The translations under genes were made by a program, and so were the position numbers. DNA of 64,000 nt from Nostoc linckia z4. Its GTDB lineage: Bacteria > Cyanobacteriota > Cyanobacteriia > Cyanobacteriales > Nostocaceae. This document shows, piece by piece, positions 1 to 8,514 of this stretch. Below the pieces are notes generated by a model. The model searched no databases, was not told where the DNA came from, and saw nothing but the letters and a program-made list of their open reading frames with translations. How positions within the stretch are numbered: the first letter of the stretch is position 1; every line of letters starts with the position of its first letter. The DNA is taken from assembly GCF_002608075.1 (NCBI RefSeq), contig NZ_LAHA01000019.1, forward strand, positions 1-64,000, in the 5' to 3' direction.

Positions 1-189
1 CCGCTTTCCGAATTAGTAGTTGAGGTTGCATCGTTAATTGCTGAAATTAACCAGCATCCTGAGTACGAAGAGATAGAGAAAAAAGGCTACGAATCGAATG
101 CATCAGTCGGGGATGCCTACCAAGCGATGGTTGACCTGAACTATGAAATCTGTCAGACAGAAAAGAAGGTCAACGATGAGCAAGTTTAA
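1..189 (+). CDS. Partial hypothetical protein of the integrative element (C-terminal end)
   Basis: The reading frame is open from the first base and closes with TAA at 187-189, leaving 62 residues of a protein that starts outside the window. The visible part is acidic, helical-looking and charged (many E, K, D), with no motif I recognise. Its stop overlaps the start of the next small gene by 14 bases, so the two are probably translated together. Position and spacing suggest it belongs to the same small-gene operon as the ATPase at 1106. Function unknown. Confidence 0.55.
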   Translation, partial: PLSELVVEVASLIAEINQHPEYEEIEKKGYESNASVGDAYQAMVDLNYEICQTEKKVNDEQV

Positions 190-382
190 CTGGAACTTAT
201 ACGCTGCTTCCTTTGAGGCACTCGTCGAACGTGGCGCGCCCCCGGAAAAGGCTGAGGCAGCGTCACAAGTTGTTGCCAAAGACGACGGCACAAAGGACAA
301 CTTTGGCAGAACTGCCGAAGACCAGCAAGCGGTAAACGACATCCTTGAATATCTGCAAGAGGAAAGCGATGCCCAGCAGTAG
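176..382 (+). CDS. Small hypothetical protein
   Basis: A 68-residue soluble protein. I chose ATG 176 because it follows a purine-rich stretch (AAGAAGGT) and leaves a short overlap with the upstream stop; an earlier ATG at 143 would lie deep inside the upstream gene. The protein is acidic, has no cysteines or membrane segment, and shows no recognisable domain. It is the second of at least five tightly packed plus-strand genes, a layout typical of plasmid or integrative-element backbones. Function unknown. Confidence 0.6.
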   Translation: MSKFNWNLYAASFEALVERGAPPEKAEAASQVVAKDDGTKDNFGRTAEDQQAVNDILEYLQEESDAQQ

Positions 383-575
383 CAGCATTCCTCCCGACTG
401 GTATCAGTCCCAGGCAGAACTCGCCGCCCAAGAACTCGACTACGACTTACATCTAGCCGTCTGCGAAGCCGAAATTAAACAAGGCATCGCCGCCAGCTTG
501 GAGCCAATGCCCGAACCAGTGCCAGACAACTCCGTTTACAACTTCAACGCCATCATTGACGGCTTACTCGACTAA
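369..575 (+). CDS. Small hypothetical protein
   Basis: A 68-residue acidic protein. ATG 369 is preceded by GAGGAAAG, a good ribosome-binding site, and overlaps the previous gene's stop by 14 bases, so translation is probably coupled. The N-terminal half contains a short segment reading PPDWYQSQAELAAQELDYD. No known domain is visible. A GC-rich hairpin at 582-601 follows directly and may end or attenuate this part of the operon. Function unknown. Confidence 0.6.
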   Translation: MPSSSSIPPDWYQSQAELAAQELDYDLHLAVCEAEIKQGIAASLEPMPEPVPDNSVYNFNAIIDGLLD

Positions 576-581
576 CCAACA

Positions 582-601
582 AGCCCCCGTAATTGGGGGC
601 T
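582..601 (+). terminator. GC-rich hairpin after the third small gene
   Basis: AGCCCCC and GGGGGCT form a perfect 7-bp stem around a 6-base loop (GTAATT), 6 bases after the stop codon at 575. No T-run follows, so it is either a weak terminator or an mRNA-end stabilising structure between the small genes and the membrane-protein genes. Confidence 0.45.
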
Positions 602-607
602 ACATCC

Positions 608-757
608 ATGAAAGAACCATCAAAACTAACTTCTGCTTTGGGGGAAGCAATGGGAGCGCTGATTATTTTGTTGTTACTAATGCCCCTGGCGGCCTTGTCG
701 CTGAGAGCCACTGTAGATATTGTTCGCGTTAACTGTGAGGTGAACCGTGGAAGATGA
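608..757 (+). CDS. Small single-span membrane protein
   Basis: A 49-residue frame starting at ATG 608. A hydrophilic N-terminus (about 15 residues) is followed by one strongly hydrophobic helix (roughly residues 16-32, rich in L, I, A) and a short charged tail ending at TGA 755-757. The end overlaps the start of the next gene (GTG 747) by 11 bases. Its place among element genes and its hydrophobic profile support a real membrane peptide, but there is no homology argument. Function unknown. Confidence 0.45.
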   Translation: MKEPSKLTSALGEAMGALIILLLLMPLAALSLRATVDIVRVNCEVNRGR

Positions 758-1109
758 ACAGCCCAAAATCATAGTTGAAGTTCCCAGCGATCGCGGCTAC
801 TCCCCACTCCCTACTCCCCAGTCCAACAAACTGGAGGAATTTAAGAAGGGGTGGATAAACGCGATCACACTGCCCGATAATATCCCCGACTTAGCTTATG
901 AGCTTACTTCCACTGTGGTGATACCCGCCTTATTCAGCAGTCTTTGGGTAACACTGCCACTACCTGGATTTCTCCGGCTGGCAGTGATGGCAGTGATGGC
1001 GACAACTGGAGTGATGACAATTTACTTTTACCAAGCCGTTCCAGAGGTCAAAGATGTTTTGTTGTTGCGTGTTGGGTTAATGGCAGTGGGAGTGTTAATT
1101 GGAACATGA
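747..1109 (+). CDS. Hypothetical membrane protein
   Basis: A 120-residue protein starting with GTG 747, preceded by GTGAGGTGAACC, which contains an AGGTGA-type ribosome-binding site. The first 45 residues are hydrophilic and acidic. Hydrophobic stretches at about 58-75, 76-92 and 103-120 suggest two or three membrane helices. The stop TGA at 1107-1109 overlaps ATG 1106 of the ATPase gene (ATGA), so the two are translationally coupled. This suggests it is a membrane partner of that ATPase, for example in DNA transfer. No named family recognised. Confidence 0.6.
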   Translation: MEDEQPKIIVEVPSDRGYSPLPTPQSNKLEEFKKGWINAITLPDNIPDLAYELTSTVVIPALFSSLWVTLPLPGFLRLAVMAVMATTGVMTIYFYQAVPEVKDVLLLRVGLMAVGVLIGT

Positions 1110-2377
1110 GCAGTGATTTGCACCCTTCCCAACTCCACCAGCAATTGCAAATATACGCCCGTGCCAACTGGTCATCCTGGGGAGCCTTGATTCTCAGCTG
1201 TGGCTTACTGTCTTTGGGGGTATCGCTCCAACCCCAAGCAAGGCAGTACAAACCCTGGATACTAGCAGCAGCAGTCGTTTCACTAGAGACCGGGCGACGG
1301 CAAAGGCACATTGTTAAACAACTTTCTAAAAGCTTGGGTGACATCGAGGAGACATCACGGATGAACTTTCAAGCATGGGTGAAAGCCCAAACCCAACCCA
1401 CAGCACAGTTAGCACTCGCAGTGGGTACTTTTGACGCCAACTGGCAACCAGAAAACCTGATTAGTGACCCGGTTGAGTACGTCAACAAAGTACAAAAACA
1501 CGTCGCCCTCGTGGGCGGGACTGGGGACGGCAAATCAACCCAGGCTCAATACTTCTCTACCCGCATTGGTGGCACAGTCATCGTTTATGATGTTGATTCA
1601 GCCAAAGGCGATTGGGCTTGGGTTGAGCCACAAAACCTAATTGGGGACGGTGGACTACCAGAGGTCAACACCGCGATGCAGTCAGCCCTTGACCACTTAG
1701 AAGAGATGAGGGTTTACCGCAAAGAGGTATCAAAGGACATCCCCCAAGAACACGCCCGATTCTACATTGCTGAAGAATTCCCAGTGTTGGCAGACTGCGA
1801 TAACGCCCCCCAGTGGATTAAACAGCACGCCAAAGTGGGAAGGAAGCGCAAGCAGTTCATTATGGCTCTCGCCCAAAATGACACAGCTGCTAACTTCGCC
1901 CTTGAGGGTGACGCAGATATCCTTGACACTTGCTTTGTGCGTATTCGTTTGGGGAAGAAAGCCCAGGATTATGCCAGGTCAACGTTGAAAAACACTCAGC
2001 TAGAACAGTGGCTAAAAGCAGGTGGTAAAAAGCGTTTCATGGTCGATGATTACCCGTGCGAACTAGATTTGGGATTGTGGCAGCCAAACGCGATGCCTGC
2101 GGCGGGCTTTGCCAACGCACTTCCCCAAACCTCCAGCCGGGGAGATGAACAGGAGGGATCGCCCCAAACAGCCCTCAACGAATACGAGCAATTTATCCTT
2201 GACTGGGGTAAACAGCACCCTGGCGAACTTTTAAAGGCCAGAATCCTGCTGCAATCTAGCCGGTTATTCGAGGGTATGCAGCCAGATGAAGTGCGAATCA
2301 TCTTCGCTTCTATGGCTGACAGGGGTTTGGGGGAAGTGGAGGGAAATGGCGATCGACTCGGCTGGAAGTGGTCGTAG
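1106..2377 (+). CDS. HerA/FtsK/VirD4-like ATPase of the integrative element
   Basis: A 423-residue membrane-anchored P-loop ATPase. Two hydrophobic segments (about residues 26-42 and 50-61) precede the motor domain. Walker A GGTGDGKST is at about 137-145, and a Walker B-like RFYIAEEFPVL lies about 70 residues further on. This arrangement resembles DNA-pumping ATPases of the HerA/FtsK/TraG group found on cyanobacterial plasmids and conjugative elements. The likely role is moving or segregating DNA of the element; that is inference from the motifs. I placed the start at ATG 1106, which overlaps the upstream stop as ATGA, rather than at an upstream ATG at 944 inside the previous gene. A repeat cluster begins 5 bases after the stop. 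Confidence 0.7.
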   Translation: MSSDLHPSQLHQQLQIYARANWSSWGALILSCGLLSLGVSLQPQARQYKPWILAAAVVSLETGRRQRHIVKQLSKSLGDIEETSRMNFQAWVKAQTQPTAQLALAVGTFDANWQPENLISDPVEYVNKVQKHVALVGGTGDGKSTQAQYFSTRIGGTVIVYDVDSAKGDWAWVEPQNLIGDGGLPEVNTAMQSALDHLEEMRVYRKEVSKDIPQEHARFYIAEEFPVLADCDNAPQWIKQHAKVGRKRKQFIMALAQNDTAANFALEGDADILDTCFVRIRLGKKAQDYARSTLKNTQLEQWLKAGGKKRFMVDDYPCELDLGLWQPNAMPAAGFANALPQTSSRGDEQEGSPQTALNEYEQFILDWGKQHPGELLKARILLQSSRLFEGMQPDEVRIIFASMADRGLGEVEGNGDRLGWKWS

Positions 2378-2381
2378 TATT

Positions 2382-2600
2382 GTCTACAGTTTGTCTACAG
2401 TTCGCCTACACTTTGCCAACACTGCTTTAGGGGCGAATTAGTTGGACAGTCTCCAATCCTGCCAGTTTTACTGGAGACGACTTTCTCCCCGTCACCACCC
2501 CATCAACAGACCGTCTACAGCGTCTACAATTTTTCAGCCCCAAAAATTTGGGTGTAGACGCTGAAATATTGAGAAAATAAAGGTTTTGGCGATTGTAGAC
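2382..2600 (+). repeat. Cluster of seven GTCTACA motifs (iteron- or operator-like)
   Basis: GTCTACA occurs at 2382, 2393, 2513 and 2522, with one variant GCCTACA at 2404, and the inverse TGTAGAC occurs at 2553 and 2594. The first three are spaced exactly 11 bp apart, about one helical turn; the pair at 2513/2522 is 9 bp apart; the last two are inverted. They fill the non-coding gap between the ATPase and the 2640 gene. Such arrays usually bind a replication initiator, partition protein or repressor. Which of these applies cannot be read from the sequence. Confidence 0.7.
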
Positions 2601-2639
2601 AAAAATTTTAAAAGCTAAAAATTGGGATTTTAAAGGGAA

Positions 2640-2936
2640 ATGTTTGGTTTTAAAGGGTCATCTGAAGGAATCGAACTCATTCTAGAAAAAATATCTAGAA
2701 ACGAAAAAACACAAGAACTAACTCATAAGCAAGTTCGTGCTTACGCAAGATGTTTGCTTAATTTAGTGCCGCACATTCATCACCTCGGCTGTCAGCAAGA
2801 AACAGAAATTACTGCTTTATTTGCATCGCTTTCTTCGTCAGGATTACCCCATTACGATAGGTCTTTTTTAGCTTCAAGTGCATTGAAATTATTAAAGTCC
2901 AGTCGAGAAGAATCCGCGCAAAATGAAAGCTTCTGA
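2640..2936 (+). CDS. Hypothetical protein upstream of the integrase
   Basis: A 98-residue soluble protein starting at ATG 2640, preceded by AAAGGGAA. It is mostly helical in appearance, with one cysteine pair spread over the middle (RCLLNLV and HLGCQQE) and no domain I recognise. Its last 14 bases overlap the integrase start at 2923. That coupling suggests a small accessory factor for recombination or regulation, such as an excisionase or repressor, but no helix-turn-helix is evident. It sits right after the GTCTACA repeats and might bind them. Confidence 0.55.
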   Translation: MFGFKGSSEGIELILEKISRNEKTQELTHKQVRAYARCLLNLVPHIHHLGCQQETEITALFASLSSSGLPHYDRSFLASSALKLLKSSREESAQNESF

Positions 2937-4080
2937 CATCAAAATTATGGACAAAATTGATGAGCTAATTAGTGCAGCCAACATTCGCTTAAAAGAGCAA
3001 AGAATCAGCATCAGCATTGAAAGGCACGGTGCTTGGCTCCGGCTGCGCGGCACCTTCCCCCCCAAGCCAGGGGCAAAACAAGATAGACCCAGCCGCCAAA
3101 GAATTTACCCAGGCATCAGCGCCACGCCGGAGGGGGTGAGAGTAGCAGAAAAGGAAGCTTTCAAAGTTCGCTTATCTTTGGACGAGAAGAATTTTGATTG
3201 GCAAGTTTACACTCGCCATAATAATTGCGATGACCGCTCGCCCAGCACCGTGGGCGAGTGGATTTTATTGTTTGAGGAAGATTACTTCAACCGCCGTCGC
3301 AAAGACAACCAAACTCTAACTACTTGGCGCACAGAATACCGAGCGGTTTTTCGCAGGCTGCCACCAGACGAACCCTTGAATGCAGAAGTTTTGAGGCAGG
3401 CGATTCTCGCGACTTACCCGGATACCAAAACTCGCCGGCGATTTTGCATCTGCTTGGGGGCTTTGGCAAGATTCGCCAGAGTGGAACTCGATATTACGCT
3501 GCTCAAGGGAGATTACAGCCCCAAGCGGGTCACCCCGCGCCAAATCCCAGACGACGAGACGATATTAGAAAACTTTTATAAAATCTCTAATCCCTCGTGG
3601 CGCTGGGTCTACGGCATGATGGCTTGCTACGGCTTGAGAAACCACGAAGTATTTCGCGTGGATTTGGAAGCTTTTGCAAATTCCCATATCTGCACCGTGC
3701 TAGAGGGGAAAACCGGCAGCCGGAGAGTTTGGCCTTTTCATCCAGAATGGGTGGAAGAATTTGATTTACACGGCTTGCAAGTTCCCCCGCTAAATCTAGA
3801 GCGGTCAAATGCCAGTTTGGGCGGAGATGTCAGCCAACATTTTCGCAGACAGTCAATCGACTTTGCGGCTTATAATTTGCGCCACGCCTGGGCAATTCGG
3901 ACTTTGGAATACGGACTAGAGAACTCGCTAGCCGCCCAACAAATGGGGCATTCCCTCGAAGTGCATTCAGAGTTGTATCATCATTGGATAAGCGAAAAGC
4001 AACATCAACGAGCTTTTGAACTGTTGTTAAAACGCGCCGACCGCCCGAAACCACCTTCTGTCAATTTTTCTAAGCAGTGA
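2923..4080 (+). CDS. Tyrosine recombinase / phage-type integrase
   Basis: A 385-residue site-specific recombinase. The N-terminal third has an arm-binding-like region (IYPGISATPEGVRVAEKEA), followed by a SAM-like core-binding segment and a C-terminal catalytic domain. Catalytic candidates: the first Arg in YGLRNHEV, a beta-strand Lys in LEGKTGSRR, an HxxR box read here as YNLRHAWAIR with Asn in place of the usual His, the MGHS turn, and the nucleophile Tyr in SELYHHWIS. About 100 bases after its stop lies a tRNA-Phe 3' half (4185-4226), the kind of site such enzymes use. Together these indicate an element integrated into, or excising from, tRNA-Phe. Confidence 0.88.
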   Translation: MKASDIKIMDKIDELISAANIRLKEQRISISIERHGAWLRLRGTFPPKPGAKQDRPSRQRIYPGISATPEGVRVAEKEAFKVRLSLDEKNFDWQVYTRHNNCDDRSPSTVGEWILLFEEDYFNRRRKDNQTLTTWRTEYRAVFRRLPPDEPLNAEVLRQAILATYPDTKTRRRFCICLGALARFARVELDITLLKGDYSPKRVTPRQIPDDETILENFYKISNPSWRWVYGMMACYGLRNHEVFRVDLEAFANSHICTVLEGKTGSRRVWPFHPEWVEEFDLHGLQVPPLNLERSNASLGGDVSQHFRRQSIDFAAYNLRHAWAIRTLEYGLENSLAAQQMGHSLEVHSELYHHWISEKQHQRAFELLLKRADRPKPPSVNFSKQ

Positions 4081-4184
4081 TTAATTTCTTTTATGTACCC
4101 GATGCGCTTCAAATCCAATGCCAGCAAGAGTTTTAATCAAAAGCTACCAAATAGCCGAGCGCCGATCGCGCATACCTTTTTGGG

Positions 4185-4226
4185 CTGAAAATCCTCGTGT
4201 CACCAGTTCAAGTCTGGTTCCTGGCA
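4185..4226 (+). other. tRNA-Phe(GAA) 3'-half fragment: attachment site of the integrative element
   Basis: The 42 bases begin in the anticodon arm (CTGAAAATCC, anticodon GAA), continue through the variable and T arms (GTTCAAGTC) and end with the acceptor strand TTCCTGGCA. The upstream D-arm half is absent: the bases before 4185 do not complete the anticodon stem. So this is not a working tRNA but the duplicated end left by integration at tRNA-Phe. The intact copy should be at the other end of the element, left of the window. Confidence 0.8.
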
Positions 4227-4238
4227 TAGATTACAGCT

Positions 4239-4287
4239 AAAACTGACACAAGAAACTCTGACTCATTGATACAAAAACTGACACAGA
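4239..4287 (+). repeat. Two direct repeats next to the attachment site (possible integrase arm sites)
   Basis: AAAACTGACACA occurs twice (4239-4250 and 4274-4285), 35 bp apart, directly downstream of the tRNA-Phe fragment. Tyrosine integrases often bind short direct repeats flanking the core site. A role as arm sites is an inference from position only. Confidence 0.4.
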
Positions 4288-4305
4288 GTGAATTAACCAC
4301 CAAAT

Positions 4306-4350
4306 AATGAGCATTACAGATCAAAGTCTGGTTTGTGACGCTCATTTTTT
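4306..4350 (+). terminator. Hairpin with T-run downstream of the att site
   Basis: AATGAGC (4306-4312) and GCTCATT (4340-4346) pair, and TTTT follows. The loop is long (27 bases) and contains CAAAGTCTGGTTTGTGA, an imperfect echo of the tRNA T-arm at 4205-4226. It could end transcription of the integrase operon, or be a decayed second att-like copy. Confidence 0.35.
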
Positions 4351-4598
4351 GGCGATCGCAGTGGTGTAAAAGTGGTGTAAATAAGCCCTCGTTTTGATTA
4401 TCATTATCTTATAAAGTTTGGGCAGATTAAATGTAAAACAAAAAAGTATTGTAACAACAGAATAATTTGGGAAGAGCTAACTTTGAATCTTAGATAAATT
4501 CAATAATCAAACCAGTTAATAAAAGCGGCGTTGACAACCATGCCCAAAACTGCAAAACGAAACAAGGATCGAGCAAATTGATTTCGATTCACGACAAT

Positions 4599-6350
4599 TC
4601 AAGCTTCGTCTTGCATACTAATTAGTTTGGCGTAATAACCATCCTGGGCAAGTAGTTCGTCATGACTACCAGCCTCCACAATACGCCCTTGTTCAAGTAC
4701 GTAGATTTTATCTACATAACGTGCCGCCAACATCCGATGAGAAACCAGTACCGTAGTAAGTCCATTCCTGAGTGCTGGCAATTGCGACAGAACTAAAGCC
4801 TCAGTTCTGGTATCCAGAGCAGAAAAGCAGTCATCCAGCAGCAAGATGGGGGTTTGGCGAATCAGCCCGCGAGCTAGGCTAATTCTTTGCTTCTGCCCAC
4901 CTGATAAAGTTACCCCACGCTCACCAATCAATGTGGATAAACCAGCACTAAATTTGTTAATTGTTGCTTCAAGCTGTGCATATCGGGCAGCTTGCCAAAT
5001 GAATTCGGGCGGTCGGTCTGGTTTATCGAAGGAAATGTTATCTGAAATTGGTGCAGCAAACAGAAAAGTATTTTGAGGAACATATGACAGGTTTTGGCGC
5101 AGATGTCTCAACCCGATGTCTCGTAGATCTTGCCCATCTACTTTGATTTGTCCGCTATTAGGCTCCAATTGTCTGGCCAGTAAACGCAACAAAGTAGATT
5201 TGCCAGAGCCTATACGACCGATGATGGCAATCATTTCGCCAGGGCTAATATTCAGGGATATCTGCTCTAGAACCAGACGCGATGATTCTCCAGCACTAAC
5301 TGGGTAACTATATGACAGATCTTCAACTGCGATTTTGCCATCGATCGGCTGGGCTGATAAGCTAGTGGGAGCATCTTGAATCTCTGGCTTTTCATTCATA
5401 ATCTCAAATACTCTGGTTGCAGCTGTACTGGCATTGAGCAAAGTATAGACAACAAAGCTGCTCTCCTTGATTACCCCAAGAACCATAGCCAAATAAAAGA
5501 TGAAAGCTGTCAGCGTGCCGACGCTCATTTGCCCAGCCAATACTTGGCTTCCACCCACGCCAACAACGATTAATGTCATCAAACCACTACCCAGCACAAT
5601 GGAAGCAGTGAGAATAGCATTCAAATCGATCAACTTTTGATGAGCTAGCGCATAATGATTTGACACGCTTGTAAAATGACTAATTTCACGCTCTTCCTGG
5701 GCATGAGACTGGATGGTACGGATACCCTTGAGGTTTTGCTGTACTGTTTCTGTCAACTTACCAAAACCTGCTTGCACTGCTGCCGATGCCAACAAAATAC
5801 GCCCAGCTAAATACCAGCTGTTAACAACCATCACTAGCAGTAAAGGAATAAGCAACAATGTTAACTGGAGTGACTGTTGTACCATAAAAATCGGGGCAAT
5901 CAACGCCACACCGATGATGCTCACCAGTCGATGTACAGCAGAACGAAAAAAGCGACGAATGGATTCCATATCATTAGTCGCTCGTGCCATTAAGTCACCC
6001 AAATGATAGTTTGCATAGAAACCATGACCAAGGGTCTGTAAGTGTGCATAGAACGCTTGCCGTAAATCATAAGATATATAAATTGAAATCAGCGCATTCT
6101 TGCGACGACCAAAGTGCAGGATCGCAAAGCGTACAACTGTCAAACTAAGTATCGCCAGAGTCGGTAATAAAATGTTCTTATCCTGTTTTGAAATCAAATC
6201 AATACCGACTTTCAAATAAATAGGAATAGCAGCTTCAACAAGATGAACAATCAAAAGGGCTATTACTGCTATTAACCACTGAAAACGATAAGGTTTAAAG
6301 TAGTGAAAAACTTGTGAAAATGCAGTTAAATTACGTAAATTTGATTTCAT
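4599..6350 (-). CDS. ABC exporter half-transporter (degenerate nucleotide site subunit)
   Basis: A 583-residue fused membrane/ATPase protein of the MsbA/BmrCD exporter type. Six hydrophobic segments occupy about residues 15-310. The ATPase domain has Walker A GRIGSGKST, signature LSGGQKQRISLARGL and Walker B LLLDDCFSALD. The residue after the Walker B Asp is Asp instead of the usual catalytic Glu, typical of the degenerate partner in heterodimeric exporters. It lies 209 bp downstream of a second half-transporter on the same strand with an intact site, so the two probably form one exporter. The substrate is unknown. The last gene before the integrative element. Confidence 0.9.
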   Translation of the reverse strand: MKSNLRNLTAFSQVFHYFKPYRFQWLIAVIALLIVHLVEAAIPIYLKVGIDLISKQDKNILLPTLAILSLTVVRFAILHFGRRKNALISIYISYDLRQAFYAHLQTLGHGFYANYHLGDLMARATNDMESIRRFFRSAVHRLVSIIGVALIAPIFMVQQSLQLTLLLIPLLLVMVVNSWYLAGRILLASAAVQAGFGKLTETVQQNLKGIRTIQSHAQEEREISHFTSVSNHYALAHQKLIDLNAILTASIVLGSGLMTLIVVGVGGSQVLAGQMSVGTLTAFIFYLAMVLGVIKESSFVVYTLLNASTAATRVFEIMNEKPEIQDAPTSLSAQPIDGKIAVEDLSYSYPVSAGESSRLVLEQISLNISPGEMIAIIGRIGSGKSTLLRLLARQLEPNSGQIKVDGQDLRDIGLRHLRQNLSYVPQNTFLFAAPISDNISFDKPDRPPEFIWQAARYAQLEATINKFSAGLSTLIGERGVTLSGGQKQRISLARGLIRQTPILLLDDCFSALDTRTEALVLSQLPALRNGLTTVLVSHRMLAARYVDKIYVLEQGRIVEAGSHDELLAQDGYYAKLISMQDEA

Positions 6351-6559
6351 TTTTCCTCGGTCAGCTTCAGTTTAATCCGGCTATCTAGAGAAATAAATAT
6401 TTGGATTAGATTTTGTGGAATTATTCAATCACACTAATTTACATACAATAAGAGTTACATTTTGAAATTATCATTCAAATACAGTTAGCAATTCAGCTTA
6501 GTTAAGATTAATTTTTTGTACAAATGTATTTTGGAAAAATCGCTTTAATATTAGACATC

Positions 6560-8458
6560 TTAAGTTAGGCAAGATGATGCATTTTCACGTCCACCCTTGT
6601 ACAATTGCGCTTCATAAAGAGTTTTATAAAAACCATTACGAAGCATTAATTCCTTGTGGTTTCCTATTTCCACTAGTTGACCATGATTTAAAACTACAAT
6701 GCGGTCTACTCTGCGGATAGTCTGTAATCTATGGGCAATGATGATAGAAGTTCTGTTGGCTGTTACTTTCTCCAAAGCAGCTTGTATAGCAGCTTCGGTT
6801 TTCGGATCGATACTAGCAGTGGCTTCATCCAGAATCAGAATTTCAGGATTTAGGGCAATGACACGAGTAAACGCTAATAACTGGCGTTGTCCTTGTGATA
6901 AATTTTGGCCGCGGTCTTCCAATACTGTATCAAAGCCTAATGGCAAGGCTTCAATGAAATCTAGGGACTGTATCAATTTAGCGGCTTGTCGCGCATCTTC
7001 CAGTGTGATATTTGGATTACCTAAGGCGATGTTGTCATAGACAGTACCAGGAAACAGATGAAAGTCTTGAAAGATGATACCTACACGCCTACGGAGTTGT
7101 GCAGGATCTATCTGCATGATGTCGATGCCATCTATGAATAAACTGTTTTCAGGGACATCGTAGAAACGACAGATGAGCCGCGTCAATGTTGTCTTGCCAG
7201 AACCAGTGGGCCCGACGATGGCAATGTTTTCTCCTGGTGCCACAGAAAGACTGAAGTGACGAATCACTGTTTCGCTGTTTTCATAACAAAAATTCAGATC
7301 GCGAAACTCAATCAGACCTTGCAAACCTTCAGGTAAGGGTATAGGTTGCAACGGCACTGATAAAGATTCGTTCCAGTCCAACAGCCCGAATATGCGTTCG
7401 CAGGCCGCCGCTGCTCGGAACACGGCATTTGCTTGATCCCCTAAAGCTACAATCGGACGGAACAACATATCGCTAAATTGCAAGAACAACACCACCGATC
7501 CCAGGCTAGTAGTGTGGTTCAGTACGTGTTGCCCGCCTAACCACAGGATACTAGCGATCGCTAAATAGGATATGTTGTCGACGATCGGATTGTATACAGT
7601 CTCCGCCATGATAGCCTTTGTCTCCGCTACCCGATTGGCTTGGTTAATATCAGAGTACTGTTGAAAGCTCAGTGCTTCTCGCCCCGACATCTGCACAATT
7701 TCAATCCCTGATAAGTGTTCGTGCAAATGCTCGTTGAGACGCGACAAAGTGGCACGGATGACCTGATAAATCGAACTAGAATAACCTCGAAAAATGACGA
7801 TTACACCCGCCACAAACAACATCAAAGGTGATAGTTCTACGGTAAGCATCGCATCCAAAGACAACATTACGCTGAAAGCAACAACCAATGGAATCAATTC
7901 TCCAGCCAACGCACCGACACCAGTCAAAAGTTCAGACAAACTCTCGATATCGTTAGCGATGCGGGTCAATACCTGCCCGACCATAACGCGATCGTAAAAA
8001 GCAGATGGCAAATGCTCGACATGGGCAAACAAATCGCGACGCAAGTCACTCAAACCCAACAGTGCTGCATAAGACAGCTGAGAGCGGAAGGCATACCCAA
8101 AGCCAGACCACAGCAGTACCCAAAGTAAACCAACAAGGGCGGCAGCAATTATTTGGTCGATGTTTAGTGTGGTTGCTAACCATTGGATTAATGCCGTTTG
8201 TCCATAATCTGGTAAATCAGTCCGGTAATTATGCATCAAAATACCGTCCACTACTACCCGGCTAATTACAACTGGTATCAAAACGGCAGCTGTAGCCGAA
8301 AGCATTGCAAACAGCAGAGCTAACGCAATGCGCCAGCCATATGGAGCCATCCAGTGCCGCAGTCGCCAGACATTGCTGACAAAGGAGTTACGCTTATCGG
8401 TTGATACTTCAAAGGGGTCAAGCCGACCAAGAGTGTTAGAGGTCTTTGATGATGTCAT
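6560..8458 (-). CDS. ABC exporter half-transporter (catalytically intact subunit)
   Basis: A 632-residue fused membrane/ATPase protein. A hydrophilic N-terminus of about 35 residues precedes six membrane segments (to about residue 340). The ATPase part has Walker A GPTGSGKTT, signature LSQGQRQLLAFTR and Walker B ILILDEATASID with the catalytic Glu. It is upstream of the 4599 gene in the same orientation and was probably transcribed first. The pair matches the asymmetric heterodimeric exporters (one canonical, one degenerate site) that export lipids, drugs or peptides. No adjacent substrate gene identifies the cargo. Confidence 0.9.
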   Translation of the reverse strand: MTSSKTSNTLGRLDPFEVSTDKRNSFVSNVWRLRHWMAPYGWRIALALLFAMLSATAAVLIPVVISRVVVDGILMHNYRTDLPDYGQTALIQWLATTLNIDQIIAAALVGLLWVLLWSGFGYAFRSQLSYAALLGLSDLRRDLFAHVEHLPSAFYDRVMVGQVLTRIANDIESLSELLTGVGALAGELIPLVVAFSVMLSLDAMLTVELSPLMLFVAGVIVIFRGYSSSIYQVIRATLSRLNEHLHEHLSGIEIVQMSGREALSFQQYSDINQANRVAETKAIMAETVYNPIVDNISYLAIASILWLGGQHVLNHTTSLGSVVLFLQFSDMLFRPIVALGDQANAVFRAAAACERIFGLLDWNESLSVPLQPIPLPEGLQGLIEFRDLNFCYENSETVIRHFSLSVAPGENIAIVGPTGSGKTTLTRLICRFYDVPENSLFIDGIDIMQIDPAQLRRRVGIIFQDFHLFPGTVYDNIALGNPNITLEDARQAAKLIQSLDFIEALPLGFDTVLEDRGQNLSQGQRQLLAFTRVIALNPEILILDEATASIDPKTEAAIQAALEKVTANRTSIIIAHRLQTIRRVDRIVVLNHGQLVEIGNHKELMLRNGFYKTLYEAQLYKGGRENASSCLT

Positions 8459-8514
8459 AGTTTGATCCCCAGGACTTCGGTATTCACAAATTAGTTCGCT
8501 CTTCTGTAGAGATT

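Noticed and set aside
4185..4226. Functional tRNA-Phe gene
   Set aside because: Only the 3' half is present; acceptor 5' strand and D arm are missing.
4599..8458. Export system for the lanthipeptide
   Set aside because: No C39 peptidase domain is present and it lies more than 50 kb away; no link in sequence.
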